64,000 nucleotides of DNA, taken from NCBI RefSeq assembly GCF_023159225.1, contig NC_063171.1, forward strand, positions 13,562,326 to 13,626,325, read 5' to 3'. This document shows, one piece after another, positions 23,997-35,874 of the stretch. The DNA comes from Perognathus longimembris pacificus. Taxonomy: Eukaryota > Chordata > Mammalia > Rodentia > Heteromyidae. The notes under the pieces are model-generated. The model was given only the letters and a program-made list of their open reading frames with translations, had not been told where the DNA came from and made no database searches. Numbering within the stretch: position 1 is the stretch's first letter; each line of letters starts with the position of its first letter. The translations under genes and the position numbers were made by a program.

Positions 23997-24211
23997 TTGT
24001 TGTTGTTTAGTTTTGTTTTTTTTTGCCAGTCCTGGGGCTTGAACTAAGGGCCTGAGCACTGTCCCTGGGTTTTTTGCTCAAGGCTAGACTTTGCCACTTG
24101 AGCCACAGTGCCACTTCCGGCTTTTTCTATATATCTGGTGCTGAGGAATCGAACTCAGGGCTTCATGTATACGAGATGAGCACTTTACCACTTGGTCATA
24201 TTCCCAGCCTC
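23997..24211 (-). mobile_element. Dimeric ID-type SINE with perfect TSD
   Basis: Full-length minus-strand element (GCCAGTCCTGGGGCTTGAAC to ATATTCCCAGCC). Flanked by the perfect 15-bp duplication CTCCATTACTCTTTT at 23982-23996 and 24212-24226. It interrupts the old L1. Confidence 0.9.
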
Positions 24212-24499
24212 CTCCATTACTCTTTTAATAACACTATTCATAAGAAATATGTTTAACTTATTTATATCATCATGGTTCAATTTGGGCAGGCTATATATGT
24301 CTAGAAACTTTTGCATTTCTTATAGATTTTCAAGCTTGTTGCAATATAGGTTTATCAAAATAGCCATTTGGTTTTGCTGATAATATGGTTATCTGATGTG
24401 ATACCCCTTTGCATCTCTAATTTTATTAATTTGTGTGTACTAGTGTTCTAGCCTTAGCAACACTGTGGGGGCCTTAATGCAAGCCCTAGTAGTGGAACA

Positions 24500-24511
24500 C
24501 ACATGCAGACA

Positions 24512-24551
<40 letters not shown>
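24500..24551 (+). repeat. (CA)n microsatellite
   Basis: About 25 AC units ending near 24550. Confidence 0.95.
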
Positions 24552-24552
<1 letters not shown>

Positions 24553-25184
24553 TTCACCTTATAAAATAAGAATTTTTTAGAAAGTTCAATGGCCTTTTAT
24601 GAAATTTGTTCCTGGAGGATGGCATACTGTACTTTTCTGCCTTATTCACATAAAACAATTTATGAAGACATTTTAAAATTCATTTCAGGAAAATTACATT
24701 TAGCTAGGATGACACAATAGTCAAAGCAAGTTTTATATGAAAAAAACTTACTGCAAAGTTGGAAAATGTAAACTTATTTTTTCTAATATACCATTACCTT
24801 AAGAATATCTTTGATTTTGCTTTTCATTACAAAAGAATTAAATACTTTCTGAAGTTATAATTTATTGAAACATCTGAAAATTCATATATATAATTCATAT
24901 ATGTGTGTGTATGTACATATATATGTTTGAAAAGGGTCATGCTATTTGAGGACATTGGTGGTTGATTAAAGATTAATGTATTCTTTGCAGTGGAGGTTGT
25001 ACAGTCATAAAATTCCCAAAGAAAGCTTTTATTTTTTAAAGATATTATCAAACAGTGTTAATTTTTATTAGCAATTTATTATCTTCTTATTTATCTTTTT
25101 TCATGATTTTAACTTAAATGCTAATCTAGGCCTTAAAGGGCTATTTCCAAATACCTTGAGTGGTTTTATTTAATAATTTATTGT
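24552..25184. other. Unique AT-rich DNA
   Basis: No gene or repeat recognised. Confidence 0.5.
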
Positions 25185-25230
25185 TGGTGTGTGTGTGTGT
25201 GTGTGTTGTGTGTATGTGTGTGTGTGTGCA
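25185..25230 (+). repeat. (GT)n microsatellite
   Basis: Interrupted GT run next to a SINE end. Confidence 0.9.
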
Positions 25231-25440
25231 GGGCTAAGGCACTGTCTCTGAGCTTTTATGCCCATGGCGAGCAGTCTACCACTTAAGACATAGCTCTACT
25301 TGTTTGCTCTGTTGTTTTTTTTTGTTTTAATTTTGGAGGTATTTTTTTAACTTGGAGCTAAGAATCATCCTCCCTGCTTCAAAACTTGATTCTAAGATCT
25401 CAGTCTTCAGATTACCAATGATTATAGTTGCCTGACTTAT
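25231..25440 (-). mobile_element. Degraded B1-ID composite SINE
   Basis: Minus-strand ID-like part (GGCACTGTCTCTGAGC, CTACCACTTAAGACATAGC) followed by a B1-like part (AATCATCCTCCCTGCTTC, AAGATCTCAGTC). Confidence 0.55.
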
Positions 25441-26188
25441 TATTATTGTTACTCTTCATTTTATCAAAAATGTTTCTATGCTTATTTAAATAATTAACAT
25501 CCAGTTAAACACCTTTGAGTTCATAAGCCCATGGGTACTGAAATCTACTCCGGAGTAAATAATATTTTCTAAATCATTATACTTAAGTTTTACTAATTTT
25601 CCTGTGAACCACTAAATAGTAAATGTTGTTAAAATTCTGCTTAGCAAGGAGAATTTTTGTTGCCTCAGTAGATTACAATGCAAATTTCAAAGTGTTTTGA
25701 AATTGATTTGTAAAGAGGGAAATTTACAATTTCATTTTTTTGACTTGTAAATATATTTTTTTTGGAAAATTAAAAGATTTAAGGAACTATGAATATTTTC
25801 CACTTAGTAACTAGCATAATTACTTCAGTAGCTATGAATTTAAATTTTCAAGAGATGCTAATATGTATTTGTTTTTGCTTTTTTGGAAATCAGAATGAAT
25901 ATTTTATTTTAGTTCACTTATATCTCTGTCTTTATACTTGTCTACATTGATCAGTAATTACCAGATCTTCATTATTGTATGAATATAAGGGCGAAATATC
26001 AATAAATGGATATAGGATTTTAACAAATGTTAAAGTATGCTTTTGAAATTCAGAAAAATAATGTCAGTTACTATCTAACTCTTCATGTATCTAACAAAAA
26101 TATTAATCATACACATGTTTATAGAGAAAGGGAGAGAAAGTAGGAGAAAGATATATATTTGTTGGCTTAACAAATTATAATTTGTTGG

Positions 26189-26406
26189 GGCTGGGGATAT
26201 GGCCTAGTGTCAAGAGAGCTTGCCTCATATACATGAGGCCCTGGGTTCGATTCCCCAGCACCACATATACAGAAAATGGCCAGAAGTGGCGCTGTGGCTC
26301 AAGTGGCAGAGTGCTAGCCTTGAGCAAAAGGAAGCCAGGGACAGTACTCAGGCCCTGAGTCCAAGGCCCAGGACTGGCCAAAAAATAAAAAAAATAAAAT
26401 AAAATA
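26189..26406 (+). mobile_element. Dimeric ID-type SINE with perfect 17-bp TSD
   Basis: Complete element from GGGCTGGGGATATGG to an AAAATAAAAT-type tail. Flanked by AAATTATAATTTGTTGG at 26172-26188 and 26407-26423, identical copies. Young insertion. Confidence 0.95.
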
Positions 26407-26423
26407 AAATTATAATTTGTTGG

Positions 26424-28936
26424 CTGGTATTATTAAATTTTGCCATGTAACACTGCAGATATACCACTATACAGATTTACCAGTAGTGACATTTTGTCAC
26501 TGTTAAATAATATGGATTTGGGATTATGCAGTGATTGTGATCACTGAATTTTCCAACATTTATTTTAAAGATTGAACGAAACACTGTTAAATTATATAAC
26601 ATGACTAATGTCTATGTAATATAAAGTTAGATCACTTTGTTATTTTATAGCCATATGTTTTTAACCTATTTCAAAAACTAGAAGTATGCATGATTAGCCA
26701 CAAACCATACTGTATCTTGTGAAATTCTCACTAACCACATCTCCAAATTGATTCTATGATATGATCAAGAGTTCAGAGCTTCAATGAAATTTACTTAACT
26801 GCAATGACTACTGTCACAATCATAGTAATTGCCTTCTCTAGTCTGCCCTGAGTTTGGTGGATCTTTCAAAATACATCACTCACTATTTGTTGCACAAAAA
26901 TCTTTTACATATTGACATTTATATAATTTGTATTTTTTTAGTGTCATTTGCTTCTTCCATTGTTTGAATTTCATAGATTCACTTCACAAATATAGTGGCC
27001 CTCTCCAAAAATATCCCCCAAGCTTTTGAAAAATCCATTTCTGTTAATTAAGGAAAAGAAGAAGAAGAAGTTGTGGGTATCAGGAGAAAAAAAAGAAAAT
27101 AGTAGATTATCTTGTCTGCCAATCGCTTACCATTCAACTGATTAAAAATCCTGGATTCAGAGTTATGACCATTCCAGTAATTCAGGATATTTACTTGTAC
27201 CGGTCAAAGGGAAAATAATGTGATTTGTGCTATGTGGAAGCTAAATAGTAAGTTTATTTTTTCTTAAATCCAATTAGAAATGTATCGGTTTGATACAATA
27301 AAATCATGAAACACTCATATTGATTATCTGTTGTGTTTCTTAAGATCAGTATATTTATACAGCCATAATTGGAAAGTCAATGCTACTAAAGATTGGCAAG
27401 CTAATTTATGATATTCATTTGGATTGCACTTGCTGATTAGCACATTAATAATAAATTTTGTTTTAATATTCTGTGGTGTCTGTGAATCTAAGGGATATGG
27501 GTAGACTGAGTATTGTATCTTTACACATGCAAAAATGTAGGAACGAATGCAATAATAGCTTTTGGGAGATTGGGAGATTACATAATATTTTCTAGTGTAA
27601 ATCCATACCTAGAGACAGATATTTTCAGCAAGTAAATCAACTTATTTTCAAAACTTCTTTATCAGAGATACAGTTTAATGTTTCTGATACCCACAGGGGA
27701 GCCTATTCCCCTTCTTTTGAGAGTACTATATGCATTTGTACATTTGAAGAAATTATGGTAGTAAATAGATTTTAGATACATTGAGTATATGAATTCACAT
27801 ATAATTCACTAATATAACAGGTCATTGGATTGTGGCATTGATGTGACAACTATGAAGTAAAATTTCATAATAACATTCTTCAGTTCCAACTTGTGAAATG
27901 AGTAGAAGTGAAAGCATAGTAAACATATGGGAAAATAAGTATTATGTGGATGCATAAAATAGAGACTAGAAGTTAAAATTTCAGCAGACAAATATACAAT
28001 CCTAATAAAGTAATAGAAGCTTTTTAAAGGCAACCCCCCCAACCAATTTTCATGATGTTTTGGCTGCAGGACCTATAGACCTTTGAATGTTCTCCAAAAC
28101 ACTGGTGAGGTGCCTCTGAAGGAGCTATGTAATACTAAATTCTAATGACTGTGGCTGCTTCATTTAAAGATATCCAAAGGTTATGATCAGGAAACACTTA
28201 TGTTCTGTGAAAACATTCTAAGTAGAATGCACTATTTAGTCAGTTATAAAAATGTTCTTGTTTAATGTAAGCATTCAACATCTGGATGGAATCCAGAGAT
28301 GCATGTAGGTAAAATCTTCTCATTATGATAATTGTGCCACCAGCTTGAGTTCAGTACAGCACTGCCTTGCTTGCTTCTTTTTTTTGTTGTTGTTCTTTTG
28401 TTTTGTTTTGTTTTCACGACAGTTAATGAATCCAAGGTCTAGGTGGAACTCAGCTGAATCTTCTTCAGGAAGGTGAAATAATGAACTTCACCCTCAAATG
28501 TCTTTTTTCCACACAAATTGGAATTCCTTGTGACTTTCTCAACTTTCTTCACAATTAAAATAGATGAATGATGAAGTATTTTTGAATATTACTATAAAAG
28601 GATTAAACATCCAGACTAAAATTCCAGTCCGGTTAAACTTACACAGCAGAATTGTGTTTTTTCTTTTTTTATTTTTTGTTCATGTATTTTGTGCTTCCTG
28701 GTAAACTGCAAAGATCAGTGTCACCCCTTTAATCTTGCTCTCTACCTCTTTGTGACCAATAGGTGTTTTGTTTTTTTTTTAGTATATTCCACAGATATAT
28801 TCCAAATGACTAGCTAATTTGTCATTCTATGCTTAAATTATTGTACTTAATATAATTATTATAATTCATTTCGTTCCATTCATGGTGTTACAAATAATGG
28901 AGTTTCATTCATTTATTTATCAATTGAGTAACATTC
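26424..28936. other. Unique AT-rich intronic DNA
   Basis: No gene or repeat family recognised. Poly-T/GTTTT runs at about 28378-28410 and a GAAGAA run at 27055-27070. Confidence 0.55.
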
Positions 28937-28939
28937 TCT

Positions 28940-28984
<45 letters not shown>

Positions 28985-28991
28985 GTGTGTG
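28937..28991 (+). repeat. (GT)n microsatellite
   Basis: About 26 GT units with one GC interruption near 28980. Confidence 0.95.
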
Positions 28992-29029
28992 CTGTATTTT
29001 CTTTTTTATATAGTTTTTGTTAAATTTTA

Positions 29030-29485
29030 TTTTACTATAAAGATGATTACAGAGGGGTTACAGTTACGTAAGTAAGGAAATGAGAGTAATTCTTGTCGAA
29101 CATTGTTACCTCCTCTTTAATTTTCTCCTGTTATCCGTTCATTCCCATTTCCCCTAATTTGTAAATTCATTTCCAATAGTGTCTTGTAAGCATCACTGTT
29201 GCATTGGTTCTTCCTCAGTCTTTTGTCTGACCATTTGTATAAATCCCCTTCCTATTGCCAAATCAGATAAGCTTATATATAAAATATGAAGGATACCAAA
29301 ATAAAATTTCAAAAGAAAAAAGTGACAACAGAGGGTAAAGCAAAGGGGAGGAAAAGAAAGAAAAAAACAAATAACTGCGTATAGTACACTAAGAAAGAAA
29401 ACCTCTTGTTTCCATATCTTGCAGTTCCTTTTGATTAGCAGCATGCCATAGGTCATATGAACACAGCTATTGAGCTACTGTTCTG

Positions 29486-29527
<42 letters not shown>

Positions 29528-30980
29528 TTCTGCTAGAACTATCTTGATCCTAGACATATACCAATTATTGCAAATGAGGGACACCAGGCAGCATGTTTCT
29601 TTGGATCTGGTGTAATTCACTTAATATAATTTTTTCCAAGTCTTTCTTTATGATGGAAACATAGAATTCTGTTTTGTATATAAACCACATTTTCTTCCTT
29701 CTTTCATCCACTGAGGGGCATCTGGGTATGTTCCGTATGTTGGCTATGGTGAATAATGCTACAGTAAACATAGTTGGGGTGGTAGCCTTAGTGTAGTATT
29801 GTTGGTGGTGATTTGGTGAAATGCCAAGGAGTGGGATTGCTGGATCATAGGATAAATTGATGATTATCCTTTGTGGGAACTGCCATACTGTTTCCACAAT
29901 GGTTGAACACATTTACACTCCCATCAACATTTCCCTTTTGGGCACATCCCCAACAGCATCTGTTGGCGTTAGATTTCTTGATAAAGGCCAATCTAATTGG
30001 GGTGAGGTGGAGTCTCAATTTTTCTTTGATTTGCATTTCTTTTATGGCCAGGGATGTTGAACATTTATTTCTTCAGATGTCTTTTAGCCAGTCTTATTTC
30101 CTCTTTAGAGAAGTCTCTCTTTAAATCATTAGCATCCTTATTAACAGGGTTGTTGTTTCTTTGAGGATTTGTTTTTTGGGGGAGGGTTTACTTTTTTGAG
30201 CTCTAAGTATATTTTAGTTAAGAGGCCCTTTTGATGTGTGCGTGTGTGTGTATAGCTAGTGAAGATCTTCTCCCAAACTCTGGGCTTTCTATTCATCTTT
30301 CCAGCAATGCCATTTGCCATGCAGAAGCACTGTAGTTTAATGTAGTCCCATTTATCAAACTTTTCTTTGATTTGGTGTTTTGGGGTCTTGAAGCATTGTG
30401 CCAAGGAGACCTACTGTTTCTTCTATTATTTCCTGCAATATTTTCAGGGAATCTGATTTCACATTGAGGCCTTTGATCCATTTCAAGTTGATTCTGGTGC
30501 AGGGTGACATTTAAGGGTTCAGCCTCATTTTTCTGCATGTGTGTAGCTAATTTTGCCAGCATATTCATTGAAGAGGCTCTCTTTTTTCCATCCTGTACTT
30601 TCTCCATTCCTCAGTTGAAGGAAATTTAAGTGGTTTTCATTCTTGTGTGAGTAGCTCTGAATTGCAAATGGGAATGCTCACGTGTCTCCTGCAGAATGAT
30701 GGAAACATAGTAGCTTGATTTCTTTAGTGTATGTCCAGCACTGAGATTTCTGGGTCTCATGGAAATTATATTTTACATTTTTGGAGAACCTCCATGCTGT
30801 TTTCTGTTATGACATCATTAACTGATTTTTCCTTCTACGGTGTGCTAAGTTCTCCTTTTTCATATCCTCACCGGTATATGTTCTCTTTTATCTTATTTAT
30901 GATAGTCATTCCTAGGAGAGAAGAAGTCTTGCTGTTTTTTTTATCTGAATTTCCTTCATAATAATTGAGGGGGAAAAGGC
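29030..30980 (-). mobile_element. Old L1, 3'UTR and ORF2 C-terminal part
   Basis: Minus strand, about 1.9 kb. 3'UTR at 29030-29560 (contains a (TG)n at 29488-29522). ORF2 remnants follow: the frame at 29912-29565 reads SYDPAIPLLGISP and FTVALFTIANI, and 30404-30141 reads EKFDKWDYIKLQCFCMANGIAGK. Beyond about 30620 similarity is weaker and may belong to an older copy. Several stops and frameshifts. Confidence 0.85.
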
Positions 30981-32744
30981 TGTTGTTTTCTTTCATTGTA
31001 CCATAGGCAAAATATCATTGGATTATAAGTAGAAGAAAACAGTTAGTGAAAAAGTAGATTCTGCAAACCCTGTTAGAAACTGTATTCAGGAGTTATGCAT
31101 TTTTTGTGTTATTTCTGATTTTTCTTTGTCAAATTTAAGATTAAAATAGAGGAAGGAAAACACATCAGGAGTTTGCATTAATATATTACATGGTAAAATA
31201 ATTCAAGAAAGCTTCAATATTGTTGCTGTAAAAAAAGTTATCCTGAGCTGGAACGTTAGAGACAAAGAATGTCACTTTTATCTGATAAAATTATATTTAT
31301 ATAGAAAATAAGAAAATAGAACAATATCTGAGGATAAGCCTATAGATGTGAATTAATGAGCAACTGTGATTCACAGGTATTTAATAAGCAGCTATTATTC
31401 AATGACACGATTAATAGCTTCTTAAATTTGAAACAGCATTATATACATTGAGATATATTGCTAAATTAAAAAATGTATTTTTTATTTCAAATGTTATTTT
31501 TTCCAACATGTGACTATATATTTCCAAATATGTATTTACATATATAACATATCTGCAGTGTTCAGGAAAACTTATTTTAGAAAGATAAGATACCACAAAA
31601 TTATTGGTACCAATCCAATTTCAGAACATTAACAAAGCCATACTTTCTTTTGTAAAATTATTACAACAAATCTGGCTTCTAAAGTTCCTACATGCTGTAC
31701 ATATTAAGGACAATATTCCATCCAGACCAGAAGTTTCTTTAACTAGTGTTCCTAGAAGTGAAGCATTAGCATTTATATTAAAAGTTTCTAATTCCACATA
31801 AAGAGAAACTAAAATGTCATTTGTTTTAAATGATATATTTGAAGACAATCTTAGTAAGCAAATTAAGCCAGGCTCAGAAAGGCAAAGAACTCATATTTTT
31901 CTCTTGTATGCAGAATCTTATTTTAAAAGAAAATGATATGCAAGTGAGATAGGGAGCACTTGAGAGAGGAAGTATCATCTTATCCTCAGCTTCTCAGTTT
32001 CTAGGCCCAATCACAGATGTTTGAAATCACACATGAAAAGCACTTCAGAGTATCTCCCACAAAGGAGAGTCTCCCAAGAAACAAAGTTGAGCAGGAATTG
32101 ATTTTAGAATAACAGAATAGTGAGAAACGGAGTTGAGAAACATTTTTTTCCTCTCCATGAAGGAAACAGGAGGTAAAGACTTCGAAATGGGAAGCTGTAA
32201 TCTGCTCACTTTATTTTTTTCCGAGATTGGGGAATGCAGGTGGTCATGCCTTTCCAAAATATAATCATGTCTCAACTCCTTAAAACACTGGAACAATAAG
32301 TGAATGTTTGGACTTCCTTTCGTCACGCCTTTCCATTTTCTGTCTGTTTTCTCCCAGGAGCCTTGCAGTTATTTAACTGCAACGAAGAGGGCAAATGCCC
32401 CTAAGTCTCCTGTTTTTATAACTTCACATAGTAGATAATGTTCGCAAGGGATTCTATTTTTCTCTGTTTGCTTCCTGGTTTTAATTCCCGAGTCTGGTTC
32501 TTTTGATATTTTCTACAAATAATATCTTTCCCCAGTCTACCAATGTTGCCTTAGAATGAGAAGAAATGGGGAGGGAGAGGCGAGGGGAATGGAGAGAGGG
32601 TTTCTACTGTGATCGAAATATATTGTATGGCTGTATGAAAATGTCACTATGAAACCCATTATTGGTACAATTAATACATGCTAACAAGTTGATAAAAATG
32701 CCTACTGTTGTTCTTGCTTGAGATCTAATGAGTCAGAAATTCAG
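30981..32744. other. Mostly unique DNA, small L1 piece
   Basis: A short plus-strand L1 3' remnant at about 31830-31930 (AGCCAGGCTCAGAAAGGCAAAG). Frames of 65-93 codons at 31604-31848 and 32045-32326 show no recognisable product. G/A-rich stretch 32560-32600. Confidence 0.45.
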
Positions 32745-33200
32745 CAGAAGTTTCCAGCCTATACCTATAATTCTAGCCACCCAGGAGGCTGAGAGCTGAG
32801 GATTGCCGTTCAAAGTCAGACTGAGGGGCTGGGGATATGGCCTAGTGGCAAGAGAGCTTGCCTCGTATACATGAGGCCCTGGGTTCGATTCCCCAGCACC
32901 ACATATACAGAAAATGGCCAGAAGTGGCGCTGTGGCTCAAGTGGCAGGGTGCTAGCCTTGAGCAAAAGGAAGCCAGGGACAGTGCTCAGGCCCTGAGTCC
33001 AAGGCCCAGGACTAGCAAAAAAAAAAAAAAAAAAAAAAACACCAAAGTCAGACTGAGCAGAAAAGTCCATGAGACTCTTATCTTCAATTAACCACTAGAA
33101 AACCAGAAGTTGTGCTGTGGCTTAAAAAGCTAGCCTTGACCTGAAGAGCTCAGGAACGGAGCCCAGCCCCAGAGTTCAAGTCCCATGACCTACCAAAAAC
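32745..33200 (+). mobile_element. B1-ID composite SINE split by a younger SINE
   Basis: Left part 32745-32825 (ACCTATAATTCTAGCCACCCAGGAGGCTGAG, 7SL/B1-like). Right part resumes at 33058 (GAGACTCTTATCTTCAATTAACCACCAGAA-type, then ID-like CTAGCCTTGACCTGAAGAGCTCAGG and GAGTTCAAGTCCC). The interruption is the dimeric ID at 32826-33042. Confidence 0.75.
32826..33042 (+). mobile_element. Dimeric ID-type SINE with 15-bp TSD
   Basis: Full-length element with a long A tail (33017-33039). Flanked by CAAAGTCAGACTGAG at 32811-32825 and 33043-33057, identical copies. Nested in an older composite SINE. Confidence 0.95.
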
Positions 33201-34823
33201 AACTTTGCAGATGTTTCTAATACATGTTGGTATTTTAGGACAATTGAGAGAATCAGACCATTAAGAAATATTTAAATTATATTATCCATAGAAGAGACAG
33301 TACAGTCTTCTTAGTGGAGGAAGCAATAAGTTACTTGCTGTTCAGAACAAAAATCTTCCTAGATTCCACAGTGACTGGCTTTACAAACAGTCTTCAAAAG
33401 AAAGCATTTTAAATCTCACAATGTCAGTTATACTTGTAGAATACTCATCCTTAGCATGGCACATCTTACCTCTCATTCCCAGGTGGATCTATCCACCCTC
33501 TTCCTTTCCTCACGAATCTGTACATCTGTTTCCTACTTGGCATCTCTCAGCTCTTTTTCTGTAAAGGTTGTCTAAATGTTGCTTTTTGAGCACTGCCCTC
33601 TCAGGAAATTTAATACAAAATGTGGCTATTGATCTCAGAACTTATTACAAACTGATATTTTTTAAAAACCTGATATTTAAAAAAATCACATATTTATTTT
33701 TGTTTGTTTTATTTTTAACTCTTCTTGAGAAGATGTACTTCATTTGGACATGACAAGAGGGATTGCATTCACTATTGTATGAATGCATACATTCATGGAC
33801 CTAACTAGACATGGGCCTAGCATATTGGAAGCATTTTGGTGAATGTATATAACTAATATAAAAGCCTATTTCTCAGGAGGGGCTCTTGGGTTATAGCTTT
33901 ACTACTGCCAAAGCATTATTATTATCATTTTACTTAATAGAGTTACAACCATAAAAGAGATTATTAAGCCCAATTGTTTAGCTTTTTATCAGAGTTCTTC
34001 TTAAGAAAATACTTGAGTGTTTGATATCTGGTGATGCACTACACCAGAGTTCTTCTCTAAAGCATGAAGTTAATTTTAACCCAATGTTAAAATATCAATG
34101 TATGAATTGCTTTTGAATGTGAATTTTTTTATAATTCTGTTGGCCATTTCTCTACTTGGAGAGAACATAAAGTTCTTCGAACATTATGTTGCATGTTGTG
34201 AAATTGCTAATGAACTTGAATTTTGGTTTCAGAATGTTACTTGGGCTGCAGAGTATTATAAGCAATGATTCTTATGAAAAACAAACCAATATCAGCCAAA
34301 TATTTAATTTATCTTTTGTTATTATTTAAATTTTCTAGATGCCTGTAATATCCCCTACCAATGACTTTTATACGTTCTTACTCTTAAGAGCAAAAGAAGA
34401 GGAAAGTACTTTGGAGTGATGGAAATAAGAGCTTTTGTTGTTTGCTTGCTAATAAAAATATATTTTAGCTTCATATAGAAAATATTACCTTAGATTTTTC
34501 TCTCTTCTTTTTAAAGTAAGCCATAGTCACATTCCATGCAAAATGATTTTTTTTTTTTTTAGCTACACCATTTCCTGGGGAAAAATATGTCAGTGGATGC
34601 TGTTCACTTTCAGGGCCTTATTTTTGCACTACGTGACATGGACTTGAAGATTTAATACAGTTAAATAAATTACAAATAGTGCTTTCATAGTACATGACAC
34701 ATTATTATAAGCTAGAGTAATTGTAATGTAGTGACCTTGGCCAAAGTAGCAAGTAAACTTTTTCTAATGAAAAACATTCAGATAGATGATTCACTTCTGA
34801 ATAAAAATAAATTTGCTTTTCAG
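33201..34823. other. BRINP3 intron, no recognised feature
   Basis: AT-rich, without an identifiable repeat or gene; leads to the acceptor at 34823. Poly-T run at 34548-34560. Confidence 0.55.
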
Positions 34824-35014
34824 GGAGTTTGGCCGCTGGAAAGTAAATAACCTCGCAGTGGAGAGAAGAAATTTCCTTGGCTCCCCTCTGCCTCTTGCCC
34901 CAGAATTCTTCCGCAACATAAGACTTTTGGGACGTCGACCCACCCTTCAGCAAATCACAGAAAACCTTATCAAGAAATATGGGACTCATTTCTTGCTATC
35001 TGCTACACTGGGAG
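34824..35014 (+). CDS. BRINP3: BRINP3 internal coding exon (MACPF domain, first of two in window)
   Basis: This exon encodes about 64 residues beginning [15 protein letters not shown] and ending [13 protein letters not shown], which I recognise as BRINP3 (FAM5C), roughly residues 79-143 of about 766. BRINP proteins are neural-enriched secretory-pathway glycoproteins with an N-terminal MACPF domain; BRINP1 and BRINP2 differ in the [12 protein letters not shown] stretch, which favours BRINP3. The end fits the MACPF signature [YW]-G-[TS]-H-F-x6-G-G exactly. The acceptor is a TTGCTTTTCAG tract ending at 34823 and the donor is GTATGA at 35015. The exon begins with the third base of a codon and ends with the first base of a Gly codon (entry phase 2, exit phase 1), and that codon is completed by the exon at 57920. 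There is no stop or frameshift. Earlier coding exons (signal peptide) were not found and should lie upstream of the window. Confidence 0.95.
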
Positions 35015-35398
35015 GTATGACTCTGAAAGTATTTGTACTTGTGTGTGCTTGTGCATCAAACTGTATAATTATGTAAGTGTCAATTAATCCAGACAGCTGC
35101 ATTCTTAATAAGCATATAATTCAGTCATTGCTTTGTCCAGCACATTTATCCAGTCCGTGTCATGTGCCTTGTGCAGAGTTCATAATCACGAAGTACTTGA
35201 ATATCACTTAGACTGCCTAAAAGTAATTGAGAACTAAGCACCCATTAAACATATGCACGGTTATACTTTATATAAGGTAATATGTCAAATTTAATATTAA
35301 AAATTGAATAGGAACCAATCACAGATGAGAATAATCAGTTCTGGTTTCAAAGAGTAAAAAAGATTTCCTAGACTGAATATTTAAGATCTGAAATTCTT

Positions 35399-35606
35399 TA
35401 TTTTATTTTATTTTGCCAGTCCTGGGGCTTGAACTCAGGGCCTGAGCACTGTCCCTGGCTTCTTTTTGCTCAAGGCTAGCACTCTGCCAACTTGAGCCAC
35501 AGCACCACGCCTGGCCTTTTCTGTTAGGGGTGATGAGGAATCGAACCTAGGGCTTCATGTATACAAGGCAAGCACTCTTGCCACTAGGCCATATCCCCAG
35601 CCCCAA
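35399..35606 (-). mobile_element. Dimeric ID-type SINE with TSD
   Basis: Minus-strand element from the TTTTATTTTATTTTATT tail (35399-35423) to CATATCCCCAGCCCC. Short duplication AAATTCTT at 35391-35398 and 35607-35614. Lies just downstream of the first BRINP3 exon. Confidence 0.88.
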
Positions 35607-35860
35607 AAATTCTTCATTTTTTAAAAAAATATTTTAGTATTTCTCATTGTGGATCATACAATATGGAAAATGAGAAATATCAAGGATGATTCATAATATG
35701 AACAAAGAAATCACTAATGTCATGTCTAATAATTCTATTTTAAATATTGTCAAATCTAGGTTTATCATAATGATATGTGATTCAGTAACTTGAAAACTCT
35801 AACATGTTATTTGATTAATTTTTTTTTTAATAAGTAAAATAAGACATTTTCCTCAGACTT

Positions 35861-35874
35861 AAAAATATCTCAGA
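35861..35874. repeat. Target-site duplication, 5' copy, of GOLT1B retrocopy
   Basis: AAAAATATCTCAGA directly precedes the GC-rich 5'UTR. It pairs with AAAAAATCTCAGA at about 38715-38727, with small differences in the A-rich part. Confidence 0.6.

Larger units (their letters stand above)
22650..24440 (-). mobile_element. Old L1 ORF2 fragment interrupted by SINEs
   Basis: Three blocks are consecutive in L1 order on the minus strand: 22690-23154 (RT palm region, including the HDQ and ADD-proximal coding remnants), 23480-23780 (codes a decayed GFTDKFYHTLKELT, compare [14 protein letters not shown] in the young ORF2) and 24212-24440. SINE insertions split them. Many stops; old. Confidence 0.8.
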
